Assembly (NCBI GenBank): GCA_030295235.1
Contig: AP026138.1
Span: 868,001-932,000, forward strand
Direction of reading: 5' to 3'
DNA length: 64,000 bases
DNA from: Fistulifera solaris
Taxonomy: Eukaryota; Bacillariophyta; Bacillariophyceae; Naviculales; Stauroneidaceae
Positions 9,636-19,474 of this stretch are shown piece after piece; the stretch's first letter is position 1; every line of letters starts with the position of its first letter. The translations under genes and the position numbers were made by a program. Under the pieces are notes generated by a model, which worked only from the letters and a program-made list of their open reading frames with translations, was not told the DNA's origin and ran no database searches.

Positions 9636-10188
9636 GAGAATGATGTATTCGAAGTGTCGGACTTGTGCTAGTAAAGATCAAACCGACATCCAGCAATGGC
9701 TTCCCGCTCTTTTTGTGAGAGATGCTTGATGATTGCTGCTTGTCGCTTCTTTTCTCCTTTCGAATAAAAGAGAGAATAAAAGAGAAAGAAGAATACGGCT
9801 CTATCAACTGGGTTCGATAACACACGAACTGATCTTATGTTATAAATAGAGAGAGCAACTGGGGATCACGAAAATGTGTCACTTTGTTTTTCGTTCTTGC
9901 ACACATGCGCGTTTTGTTTTCTCGCGTTTGCATGCAGCGTGATAGTAATGAGTCCCGTGGAAAATTTCAAATCCAATAACACGGATCCGAGTATCGATTA
10001 CATAGTGACACGAAAGGAATTCGGCGTTCAGAACGCATCGCGTGACTCCACCAAATTGACTCACGATACCGGTTCTCCGACTAAAAGCGAGACACAGTTT
10101 AGAACGCGTCGAAGTCCATCGAGACTCAAACACGAGTTAAATTAGGCTAGGAATGGTTTAATTACTAATAAGCATTTTAACCGCAGCA
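9636..10188. other. Intergenic, promoter side of the 9635 gene
   Basis: This 553-bp region lies between two minus-strand genes. A GAGAGAATAAAAGAGAAAG purine run sits near 9770. An 89-codon plus-strand frame at 9876-10145 starts from GTG and has no recognisable features, so it is not called. Confidence 0.5.
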
Positions 10189-11281
10189 TTATTGCGACGC
10201 GACTGTTTCTTCTGCAGCAGAAGCACGTCGCGCAGCTCGTCGTTCTAGCTTACGTGCACGTTTGAGTTCGGCAGGTGTCATGTTAGCATGATCGAGGGGT
10301 GGACCAGCAATAGGTTCATTGTTTAGGAAAGGCTTGTTTTCCAGTTCACTTTGACCCGCGTTCTTTCCGTTTTTAGCCGGACCGGACGATGTCGACTGTA
10401 TCTTTTTCGTTTCTTTGTTACGGGCGCCCTTGCGAGACCGCAACAATTTCCGCTCCTCTCGTGCTTGCCGTGAAGCCTGTTCTTGCTCTTGCATCTTTTC
10501 ACTTTGTAGACTGATTGTAATACGCTTCCGTTCCAGTTCGACGATCCGCGCTGCAGGAATCTCATCGCCGGGCTTGTACAGATCGTGCGGCGATGCCACA
10601 TATTCATCACTCAATCGAGATACATGACAAAAGGCATCGATGTGACAATTGATGTCAACAAAAATACCAAAATCCTTGACATACACGACTTTTCCTGGAT
10701 ACGATTGCCCTAAAACAAAGTCAGTGACTGGTTTTCGTCCGTAACAATAACGTTTCGCTTTTGCCGTTTCCGAGTTCGTTGTCGAACTAGCAGCTGACTT
10801 TGGTTCATCACGGTTGTTGTTGATTTCCTCTTTACTTTTAGCATTCAAATCTCTTGTTGCCTCTGTTTTGCTCAACTCGAGGGAGGCACTCTTCTTTGTG
10901 GAATGCGTTAATGTAGAAGGGGCGGATGATTGCGACTCGGTGATTTCACTAGTAGATTGTCTTCCGCGACGACGTTTCCCTCGTTGACGTCGTGCGGGGG
11001 CTTCCAAGTCTATGCCGGTATCTTCGTCATCGCTATCGGCGTTCGTGCTGTTGTGTTTGTCGACGTGTTCTTTGTCGTTTTTATCACTCGTGGACGATGC
11101 AGAAGTAGTTGTTTTTGTGACCATAGACTTGCTCTCGGCTATAGTCCGTACTTCCTCTGCGGTAGCTCGTTGTCTCGGCATTTCCTCGATGTGTTCATTT
11201 GACGAAGAATGATTGAGAGAAACACCACCGCGCGAGTCCGTTTGCGGTGGCTTATCCTTCTGAGATGAAGATTTTTTCTTT

Positions 11282-11317
<36 letters not shown>

Positions 11318-11527
11318 TGATTCTGTTTCTTACTGTTTTCGAGTTCCATGATGGCCTTTTTGATTACTTCTTGTTGTGCGATATCATCTTGAGCTTGTTG
11401 CAATTTCCTATGCAAGTGTTTTGGCTTTTTGCTCTTTTTTTGTGGGCGGCTCTTGGATGGTCGGATATGTCACAGATGAGGGCTGTCGCTGATCTTGACG
11501 ACGTCGTTTGGCACCCAATCCACCCAT
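10189..11527 (-). CDS. S1 RNA-binding domain protein, frame broken once
   Basis: The first 30 codons, from the ATG at 11527 (MGGLGAKRRRQ), and the rest of the protein are in different frames. They join if one base of the T7 run at 11435-11441 is extra; then TKKSKKPKHLHRKLQQ reads through and the total is 445 residues. A poly-Gln run of about ten follows at 11286-11316, then a Ser/Glu-rich linker and RRQRGKRRRGRQ. A single S1 fold lies in the C-terminal half (LGQSYPGKVVYVKDFGIFVD, then VSRLSDEYV, then KRITISL). The last 100 residues are basic. S1 proteins bind RNA in translation, rRNA processing or decay. The basic ends suggest a nuclear or ribosome-associated role, but I cannot assign a named family. 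Confidence 0.75.
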
Positions 11528-12025
11528 TGTAGATTGATTGTCGTGATTTTAAAGTTAACTTTCAATTACTTGTCATACCTATCGGTTTATTACATGTCAC
11601 GCGTCGAGACGCAATTGTTTTTGTTCTTTGCTGTTGAGTGGTCATCTTTTCGCTCGTAACGACGGCAAGACGCACTTTGGATTATAGTAAAAACTGAAGA
11701 CAACGATCTCACGAAGACTCTTCCACTTGAAAGAAAAATACTGGGTAACTTGTAGTCTAGTGCCAATGCTGCTAAAGAGCGACAAATGAAGCCCAAGACA
11801 TTTTGCTGAGCGATCGAATTAAGAGCATTGTCGCCCGAAAGAAATAGACTCATGACTGAAGTGCAGTCGTGGCGAAATCCGGACAACACTTATTCGGTCC
11901 ATAGTAAAACGGAAGACAACGTTTTGCTACGGTGACAAAGGTAATAATAGTTTCAAACATCTGTAACAGGTATGATCTTGTTCAAAGTGGTTCATCATGT
12001 ACATTTTATAAGCAAGCTTGATTCT
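11528..12025. other. Intergenic, no gene seen
   Basis: This 498-bp stretch lies between two minus-strand genes. A 99-codon frame at 11590-11889 has no recognisable features. Confidence 0.5.
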
Positions 12026-13038
12026 TTAAGAGGTATCGGAGTTATAGTCGACTAGAGAAGAGTCGAGGAGTCTGGGTGTTGGCTGCCTTTCAAAAGCTTG
12101 TATTTGTCGACGTTCTCGTGGATGCGGCGCGTTTGAACCTTGTACCTCAAATTGCAGCTCTACTTTGATGGAGTGTGACTCGATCGAAGATATCACGTCA
12201 GGGCATGGTGCAGACGACGATGATGATTCTGTTCGATTCGTCTTTCGCGACACAAAGATAGAACCTTGTCGCAATTTCTTCCACTGATGCTTTTGCTTTT
12301 GTAATGCTGAAGTACCATACGTGGTTTCTTTTGCTCGTACTTGATCTACTCTGCTGCTCGATGTTAATAACCTCGTGCGGTGCGGATTCCATCCATTTTT
12401 CTGTGACAATTGAGTCTGTAAATTGTGGCGTTGACGTTTGGCGCGATGAATATCACGCAGTTGCGCGTTCCGATCAGCATCATTCAGAAATTGTTCATTT
12501 CTCTGTTTTTGTAAAGAGGTAGTTGCGCTTGCTCATGCTGCAGCAGCTGCCTGCGTTCAATCGCTTGTACTGGGTCTTCCGCCGATTCTTCATGAACAGC
12601 ACGATCTCGATGGGATTCATTGCGTTGCAACTTTTGTAGTCCTTGTACAAACACAAACTGTTGATGCAAAGGATCTGTTCGAATAATAAATTCTTGTGTG
12701 TGACACACCCGACAGTTCATGTGAAATTCCCAAGTATCATCCGTTATATAAGAAGTTGTAGACGACGAAGCAGTCTTGTTATCAATTGTAGCATCTGACG
12801 GACGTCGCTTCACAGCATTATACCGTGTTCCGCGACTGATATAAGCATCACAATTTTGACACAATGCATTGTACGGCAATTCAAAACGAACAGTCCTGTG
12901 TGTGCTTGTAGAAGAATTTCCTTGCTGCTGGTTGTGATACCATTGATTCTTCGTTAATTTCGGATTCTTTTGCGCCGCTTCGTAGTACTCGGGCGGCAAA
13001 TAATAGCCATCGGCTTGTGTGGCAGCCAATGAAGACAT
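12026..13038 (-). CDS. CWC16/YJU2 splicing factor (CCDC130-like), frame broken once
   Basis: The start is the ATG at 13038 (MSSLAATQADGYYLPPEYY). The N-terminal half carries the CWC16 signature: NQWYHN, VRFELPYNALCQNC, GTRYNAVK, then FHMNCRVCHTQEFIIRTDP. The paired CxxC sites bind zinc. CWC16 proteins (YJU2, CCDC94, CCDC130) act in the spliceosome around the first transesterification. The frame stops after LPLYKNREMNNF. The family pattern continues in another frame (QKQRNEQFLNDADRNAQLRD, then IHRAKRQR), which matches the helical tail of CCDC130. One base missing at about 12505-12516 joins them into 337 residues. A 68-bp GT-AG intron is formally possible but would remove family-like sequence. 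Confidence 0.83.
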
Positions 13039-13646
13039 ATTAACGAAGGAATCAAAGAAAGGAATGAATGGGGTTGCGAAAGGCAATGCTTCATTGCGCT
13101 CGACGATCGACTCTTGATCGACGCATCATCGTCTTTTGCGAGACGCGAGCAGGTTTTGGTTTCTTCATTATTCGGTTGCCGGTAAGACTCGACGAGGAAA
13201 CTACTCTGGTTCCAACTGTAGATTACTTTTTTCACGACTGGGTTTCAGTCATTAGTCATCAGCCTTAAAATATGGCGATTTTCGTATAAAATGGTCCACG
13301 TTTCGCTCGAATTGTACGTCTAGCTTCGATTTAGGATCTTCTCTTGTTAACAATTGTTTTGCTTGTGATTGAATGACTAGAACGGTAACTTAAACGATAT
13401 TTTAGAGGAGAACTCCTTTTCACAAAATGATACGTGACGCAAACAGATAATCCAGTCTTGCGGAAAACGGACAACACTGTGGCCTCTATAGTACGGAGTA
13501 TACGGACGAACATCTGCTCGTTGCACTTTCAACGAAAACGAAAAAGATACCTCCTCGCCAATCGCCATCACAATGGGAACATATTCCGCATAGTCACCAT
13601 TACCGGTACCGCTCTTACGACGATCAACTTTTCCATCCAGATTAGA
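13039..13646. other. Divergent promoter region (CWC16 / LHC)
   Basis: This 608-bp interval separates divergently transcribed genes. The plus-strand frame of the LHC gene is open further upstream to 13434, but the encoded sequence there is not protein-like. I see no clear regulatory motif. Confidence 0.5.
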
Positions 13647-14252
13647 ATGAAGCATGCTATGATTAGTGGTTTACTGCTCGTGGCCTCCACGAGCACAGTG
13701 AGGGTCCACGCGTTGAGTACAAACAATCGTCCCAGGGCCCTCCCAAGCAGTATCAGTCTCGAGGAATGCACATTCGCGGGAAATATCGGATTTGATCCTT
13801 GGCATTTCGCTACTTCTCGTCGTGCTCTCTGGCATTATCGAGAATCGGAAATCAAACACGCTCGTTTGGCCATGATGGCTTCGTTGTGGTTGATCGTCGA
13901 GCAAGATGTTTCTCCTTGGTGGTATGACTCTTTCGAATTCGAATCCTCTCTCATCGGCGATGCAGAGACCTTGCTGAAACGAATAGCACCTGTGTGGTGG
14001 GGTGCTTGTACAGGCCTCATGGCATTGTGTGAATTACAGACACACGACCGAGACGAAATCGCAAGTCAAAGTCGTGATGGAAATTATGCGCCGGGTCAAC
14101 TGGGATGGGATCCGTTACATTTGTATCCTGACAAAAACAATCCGCTGATTCAGCAAGGGTATCTAAGTAGTGAAATATGGTCTGGGCGAGTGGCCATGTT
14201 GGGTATGGTTGCTCCATTAAGTCAGCAAGGATACGAATGGTTGGGTGAATAA
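13647..14252 (+). CDS. Light-harvesting-complex family protein (FCP/LHC-like)
   Basis: The protein has 201 residues in one exon. The ATG at 13647 was chosen because it begins a signal-like stretch (MKHAMISGLLLVASTSTVRVHA) fitting a plastid presequence. GFDPWHFA then precedes helix 1 with ESEIKHARLAMMASL, the conserved chlorophyll-binding motif with Ala where many members have Gly. A second LGWDPLHLYP motif precedes a C-terminal helix with SEIWSGRVAMLGM, matching the helix-3 motif. The middle helix is less clear. The motif style (ESEIKHARLAM) resembles divergent LHC-like proteins rather than major FCPs. Function in antenna or photoprotection is inferred from family only. Confidence 0.82.
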   Translation: MKHAMISGLLLVASTSTVRVHALSTNNRPRALPSSISLEECTFAGNIGFDPWHFATSRRALWHYRESEIKHARLAMMASLWLIVEQDVSPWWYDSFEFESSLIGDAETLLKRIAPVWWGACTGLMALCELQTHDRDEIASQSRDGNYAPGQLGWDPLHLYPDKNNPLIQQGYLSSEIWSGRVAMLGMVAPLSQQGYEWLGE

Positions 14253-14592
14253 ACTGGCAACGCGTCGAATTGCGACAAAATTCAACTACTAAGCTGATTC
14301 ATATAAATAGAGACAAAGTTATTAAACATTTGATTTCTGTATAAAAAAGGGCTAAAGTGGCAGAGGAGTCGTCCGAATTCTAGGAAAGGGGGAGGATCTT
14401 CGGCAACATTTTCGCCGGAAAAACGACGCATATACTGCTTAAGATGTTCCAAATATAGTTTCTTTCAGCTAGGTTGCTAATCTCCTAACACTAACAACTT
14501 GTAAGTATATTGAGCTATATCATCAATGCAAACATCGATTTACTCTACGCTTAAAAAATTAATGCATCAGTTCATTACGTTAATTAAATAGT
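14253..14592. other. 3' flank of LHC gene
   Basis: This 340-bp AT-rich sequence lies between the LHC stop and the first 222-bp repeat. Nothing is recognised in it. Confidence 0.5.
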
Positions 14593-15550
14593 TGTCTTGA
14601 TGACAGATTTCGTCCACATTTACTACGGCACAAAGTGTTGGTTTAGGGAAAACATGACTGCAATTTCAGTCATCAACTAAATCTTATAGTGACATCGACT
14701 GCTAGTCTATGATATGCATTTTTGTCTTGGTTTCTGCTGTAATAAACAAATCGCATTTCACTAGATACTAATGTCATTTGTATTCGAATGCATACCGTTT
14801 CTTTTTGTCAAATTGTCTTGATGATCGATTTCGTACACTTTTTACTATGGCACAAAGTGTAGGTTTAGGGAAAACATGACTGCAATTTCAGTCATCAACT
14901 AAATCTTAAAGTGACATGTGACATCGACTGCTATGATATGCATTTTGTCTTGGTTTCTGTCGTAATAAACAAAATTGCATATCACTAGAGATACTAATGT
15001 CATTTGTGTTTGAATGCGTAACGTTTCTTTTCGTCAAATTGTCTTGATGATCGATTCCGTCTACTTTTTACTATGGCACAAAGTGTTGGTTTAGGGAAAA
15101 CATGGCCTCAATTTCAGTCATCAACTATATCCTATAGTGACATCGACTGCTAGTCTATGATATGCATTTTTGTCTTGGTTTCTGCTGTAATAAACAAATC
15201 GCATTTCACTAGATACTAATGTCATTTGTATTTGAATGCATACCGTTTCTTTTTGTCAAATTGTCTTGATGATCGATTTCGTACACTTTTTACTATGGCA
15301 CAAAGTGTTGGTTCAGGGAAACACGACTGCAAATTCAGTCGCGAATTGAAACGGTATGTCAGCTCGTCAGCTCAAACTGAACTGCTAGCCCCACAAAATG
15401 CAAATTCTTTCATCTCGGTTGCTTATAAAATATATCTTGTCATTGAATGTCATTGATGCTACACTTGAAGTTTGGTGCGTTTGTCGATCCTCTACGTCAA
15501 TACGTCTTGATGAGCGTTTTCGTCGGAATGTACTATAGGTTTAAAGTGTG
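14593..15550. repeat. ~222-bp satellite-like tandem repeat, about 4.5 copies
   Basis: Copies begin with TTGTCTTGATGA at 14593, 14813, 15039 and 15261, giving periods of 220, 226 and 222 bp. A degenerate fifth start is at ~15503. Each unit contains a CACAAAGTGT palindrome, a short hairpin in which TGACTGCAATTTCAGTCA pairs around a central loop, and an ATATGCATT segment. The first three copies are near-identical apart from small indels. The fourth diverges after about 80 bp, and the region between it and the fifth start is unrelated. There is no coding signal. Confidence 0.88.
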
Positions 15551-15582
15551 ACATCAACTTATCCACGAGATTTTGTTACTAT

Positions 15583-16190
15583 TCCCAAAACACCGATTGC
15601 AGAATTTCTGGAAAATGCACAAAACCCTTGTCTGACGGAAAGCCCCAATCCCAAAATTTTTGAAACGTGCACAGAATCTCTGTGTCATCTTTTCACCTGA
15701 TCCAAAATATCTGGATGTCTCGCAGAACTTCTGTTCGACCCAATAAACCGGGTCCAGAATTTCTGGACCATCCGCAGAATTTCTGTGTGACCGAATACCG
15801 TTTCCAGAATTTCTGGAATATGGGAAAATGTTATCTCAAACCCAAACACCAATTCATTTCAAGAATTTGTGGTACGTGCACAAATGCTCTATGCGACGCA
15901 AAGCACCTAATCCAAAAAATTTGGATGTCACAGAACTTCTGCACGACCCAAAACACCGATTCCAGAATTTCTGGAAAATGCACAAAACCCTTTTCTGACG
16001 GAAAGCCCCAATCCCGAAATTTCTGAAACTCCACAGAATCTCTGTGTCACCTCCTTCACCTTTTTTTTGTTTTTTTTTACCTGATCCAGAATATCTGGAT
16101 GTCTCGCAGGACTTCTGTACGACCCAGTACACCGCACCGGGTCCGCAGATTCCAGAATTTCTGGTACTTGCACAAAAGCTCTATGCGACG
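15583..16190. repeat. Array of ~17 short palindromes (core CAGAATTTCTG)
   Basis: Short inverted repeats related to CCAGAATTTCTGG recur throughout, with spacings that alternate between about 21 and 30 bp. Examples are at ~15672, 15702, 15723, 15752, 15774 and 15803, and again at ~15931, 15960, 16033, 16085 and 16107. Outer bases vary but usually stay paired: CACAGAATCTCTGTG, TTCCAGAATTTCTGGAA, ATCCAGAATATCTGGAT. A ~160-bp block at 15583-15742 recurs at 15948-16127, with a poly-T insertion in the second copy. A stray relative lies near 16490. The array shares its core with the minisatellite at 1731-1965. Confidence 0.85.
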
Positions 16191-16301
16191 CAAAGCGCAA
16201 TAGCCATGTTAGTCTTTACGTTGTTACCGGAATAGATGGATATTGTGAAAACGGAAGATGAATGGAGTGAAAAGAAATCAAAACGGACGAGGAAAATTGC
16301 G

Positions 16302-16400
16302 CGGTCCCAGCCGATCCCAGCTTACTTGGGCTGCCCAGAAAAAAATGGGGAACGAAAAAAACCTGGGCAAACCCAGATTTTTTTTGGCCTGTTGGGACCG
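16302..16400. repeat. ~100-bp foldback-like sequence
   Basis: It begins with CGGTCCCA at 16302 and ends with the reverse complement TGGGACCG at 16393-16400. Inside are nested CCCAG / CTGGG elements and A- and T-rich runs that can pair. No target-site duplication is seen. It may be a foldback element or another piece of the local palindrome-rich DNA. Confidence 0.5.
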
Positions 16401-16681
16401 TCTGTCGTGTCATCCTAAAGCCTGTTAGGCCATAAAACCTGGGATCCCATCCTCAAAACCCTGCCGTTAGTACAGGCCCAAAAGCACCTATAATCCAAAA
16501 TATCTGAAAGTTTCACAGAGCGATATTTTGCCCTCCATTCATTTTCTAGCAATCAAGAAAATACAACTTGCGAGCATCTAACTAATTTTCTCTGTTCATC
16601 AAAAGCAAGTCCCATCGCATACGAACGAGACATGACATCAAAGGGACGCCGGCGGCAGGATTTGCTTCATCTTCCTCCTTG

Positions 16682-18161
16682 ATGATGCTCGTCACTGCCT
16701 CGACGACAGGTGCTTTTTTGGGTGCATTGATTAGTCGTTGGTGGTACTTGTCTTCAAGCAAAACAACAGAACGAGAAGCAGTTTCTTTCAATACAATTTT
16801 CTCTTCCAGCAGCTCGACCTCTCGTGTGAATCGAGCGACAAACGACACTACAATCCCCACTCACATTCGTAAAGAACAATTATCACGGCACGAGTTGTAT
16901 TTTTGGAGAAGAAGGCATGCAACAACTGCAGAAAACACGCATTTGTGTCGTCGGATTGGGAGGTGTGGGGAGTCATACCGTCATGGCTTTAGCTCGGGGA
17001 GGGATTGGCTATTTGCGCATCATCGATCATGATCAAGTCACTCTGAGTTCGTTGAATCGACACGCTGTCGCTACTTTGGCGGATGTGGGTATACCGAAAG
17101 CCGTTGCTCTGCAGAATTCGATGCGTCAAATATGTCCGGATCCTCAGTATTTGCAAGTGGATCCCCGTGTCGAAATGTATACGGCCGAGACGGCTGCTTC
17201 GTTACTCGACTATGATGAAGATGGACAACTCTGTTCTTGGGATTTAGTGATTGACGCGATTGATGATATTCCTACCAAGGCGCATTTGATTCAACATTGC
17301 TTGCAACGGAATATTCCGGTCATTTCGTGTATGGGAGCGGGTGGAAAGTCCGATTTTACGCGTTTGTGCGTGTCCGATTTACGGTCGGCGGCGAAAGATC
17401 CCTTGGCGACGAAATTGAAACAAACCTTGAAACAGTTGCTCGCGAAACAACACAACAGCATCACAACGAACAACGGCAGCATGGACAATTATCTAGATGA
17501 CATGAAAAAGCTAACAGTTTTGTACAATTCCGAGAAACCCGTTGTGAAACTCGCCGATTTTACGGCATCGCAGAAAGCACAAGGTGTTCAACACTTTGGG
17601 GCCGTGGAAGGGATGAGGATTCGAATTTTACCCGTTTTGGGGACGACGCCGTCGATTATGGGACAAGCGTTGGCTGCGTATGCCTTGACGGAATGCGGAG
17701 GGAAACCTTTGGCGCAACCAGTGACCGGAGAGCGCGTCGGGAAGAATGTTCGTAACAAACTGTTTCAAAAATTAGAACATCGGGAACAAGGAATTGCGCA
17801 ACACTATGATCCGCAGAGAGTGCATTCACGGGATGAACCGACTATACTCACGCTACCCGATGGAAAACAAGTGTGGATTGGACCCTTGCAAGTCGATCAA
17901 GATGATATTGACTACTTGATGCAAGTATGGAGGAATCGATGCGCAGTCACACAAGCCAGATTGGGAACGATTTTTCATTTGGTGCGATGGGATGTTTCTC
18001 AGCCGAGTGATTTGCACAACTTGGTGTTAATCAGCGCGGGTGCGTTGCAAAAGTACGACAATCCATCCGACTTTCTTCGTAGTTGGGAAACGATACCTAA
18101 TGATGTTCGTGAGACGATCGAGTTACGTCTTCAAGCTATTCGACAAGTTCAAGAGTTCTAA
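16682..18161 (+). CDS. TCD1: tRNA threonylcarbamoyladenosine dehydratase (Tcd1/TcdA), frame broken once
   Basis: This E1-like ThiF-family enzyme cyclises t6A37 of ANN-decoding tRNAs to ct6A in an ATP-dependent dehydration. The hallmark motifs are VVGLGGVGSH (nucleotide-binding loop), DHDQVTLSSLNRHAVA, the IDAIDDIPTK aspartates and CMGAGGKSDFTRL. The N-terminal part (IRKEQLSRHELYF, about residue 70) is in a different frame from GEEGMQQLQKTRICVV. The family sequence is restored if one base of the T5 run at 16900-16904 is extra, giving 492 residues. The extreme N-terminus (LVTASTTGAFLGALISRWWYL) is a hydrophobic anchor; yeast Tcd enzymes sit on the mitochondrial outer membrane. The C-terminal ~150 residues are less conserved. 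Confidence 0.88.
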
Positions 18162-18263
18162 GAGAAATAGGATTAAAGAACAACAAATGATACTAGAGCT
18201 ATAGAATATTCGAGGAGACGTTTTAGCACAAGGTGACGTTACGTATCGTCCCTTCCTTTGGTT

Positions 18264-18829
18264 TTAAGTTGTCATCAACGCCTTGAACTCCTCGAAAGAA
18301 ATCTGACCATCTCCATTCGTATCCACTTCGTCCATCATGGCATCCAGCTCTCCTTCCGTCAATGCCTGTCCCAACTTTTTCATGAGTCTCTTCAACTCTT
18401 TTCGATCAATTGCCCCTGATCCATCCGAGTCAAAGACGGCAAATGCTTCCCGTAATTCATCGTCGTGATCACGTTTCCCAATTCTTGATTTCATCAATGT
18501 GAGAAACTCCGGGAAATCAATTTCGTGGTCCCCATTATCATCAACGGAAGAAATCATTTCAATGAGATCTTCTTCGGTCGGACTTTGTCCCAATTTTCGC
18601 ATAATTTGTTGCAATTCTTTCAGTTCGATCGTTCCTTGAAAACGAGAAAAGGAGAAATCTGTGAGAGACGTGCGCACTAGACAAATAACGCAATAGCTTG
18701 GTCTTTGTTACTCCCATTTGACGTACCATCTCCATTAATATCAAACATAGCGAAAGCTTCCTTCAAATCGGCAATTTGCTCTTCCGTCAAATCGTCATGA
18801 TCTTTATTCTTGCTGCTTGATTTGGGCAT
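18264..18829 (-). CDS. Calmodulin-like protein, four EF-hands, 2 exons
   Basis: The exons are 18727-18829 and 18264-18634. The 92-bp intron (GTACGT...TTCAAG) interrupts the first EF loop, and splicing gives DINGDGTIELKE in 157 residues. The other loops are DDNGDHEIDFPE, DSDGSGAIDRKE and DTNGDGQISFEE. The order and spacing match calmodulin (TEEQIADLKEAF, then KLGQSPTEEDL, then REAFAVFDSDGSG), with an eight-residue Ser/Lys-rich N-terminal extension. Loop 2 has His at the usual Gly6 position, which may weaken Ca2+ binding there. Linker differences (SRIGKRDHDDEL) make it a calmodulin-like protein rather than conventional calmodulin. It is transcribed divergently from the BET gene. Confidence 0.88.
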
Positions 18830-19474
18830 GTTGATTGATAATAGGAAGCAAAATTGTATTGATTCGTTGTTAATTAGCCTGTTAAAACAGGTTGGACCGA
18901 GCTCTTGGGTGACACTTGCAAAGGGACGAGGCGTCTTTAAGAATAAAAAAGGAAAGATGCGATGCGGAGACATTTTGCTCCTCTAAATTCTAAATCACGA
19001 TGCGAAAAGACCGACTATGACCCTTTTGGTGCACTATAAGTACTATAGTCCTTGTTTCTCCCTCCACTCCGTCTTCGCAAGACTAGTTGTTAGCTGAGTC
19101 GTGCGCAGGATCTGGTTCGTGTTTGAAATTTGCGCCGGACGCCGGACTGAGTTTTCGTCGGATGGTCGTACGGACGTCAGCACGATTGCGGTCCCATCAT
19201 TTCAGTGACTATCCATTGTAGTGTAGAACCCTTTTTCCTTTTGAATGGTTCTCCCACATTGCGTCCGTACGACTGTCGCAAACACGTTGCGATGAACGCA
19301 AGGAATGCTACGTGGAATCTCTACAGGAAAAAAGCGTCGTAGTGCAGCCAACAACATGAGCAGCAACAAGCAAACCCAAAGCAACAATCGATTGCCATTG
19401 ATTTGGGTCTGTTACGATTGATTGTTTCATTTCATCAATTCATTTCTTTAATTAGCTATTTGATTCTTTGCTCC
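18830..19474. other. Divergent promoter region (calmodulin-like / BET)
   Basis: This 645-bp region lies between divergent genes. The sequence just before 19475 (TTTGCTCCATGCAG) also looks like a splice acceptor. An upstream coding exon from the ATG near 19354 is therefore possible but not supported by any protein feature. Confidence 0.45.

Noticed and set aside
9876-10145. Plus-strand 89-codon gene
   Set aside because: It starts from GTG, has no recognisable features and lies in a promoter region.
12484-12600. A 68-bp GT-AG intron in CWC16 instead of a frame error
   Set aside because: The putative intron would remove residues (VQAIERR... to LPLLQKQ) that align with the CCDC130 tail.
16582-16860. 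Minus-strand gene opposite the Tcd1 N-terminus
   Set aside because: It is antisense to the Tcd1 5' coding region, which carries family sequence and a hydrophobic anchor on the other strand.
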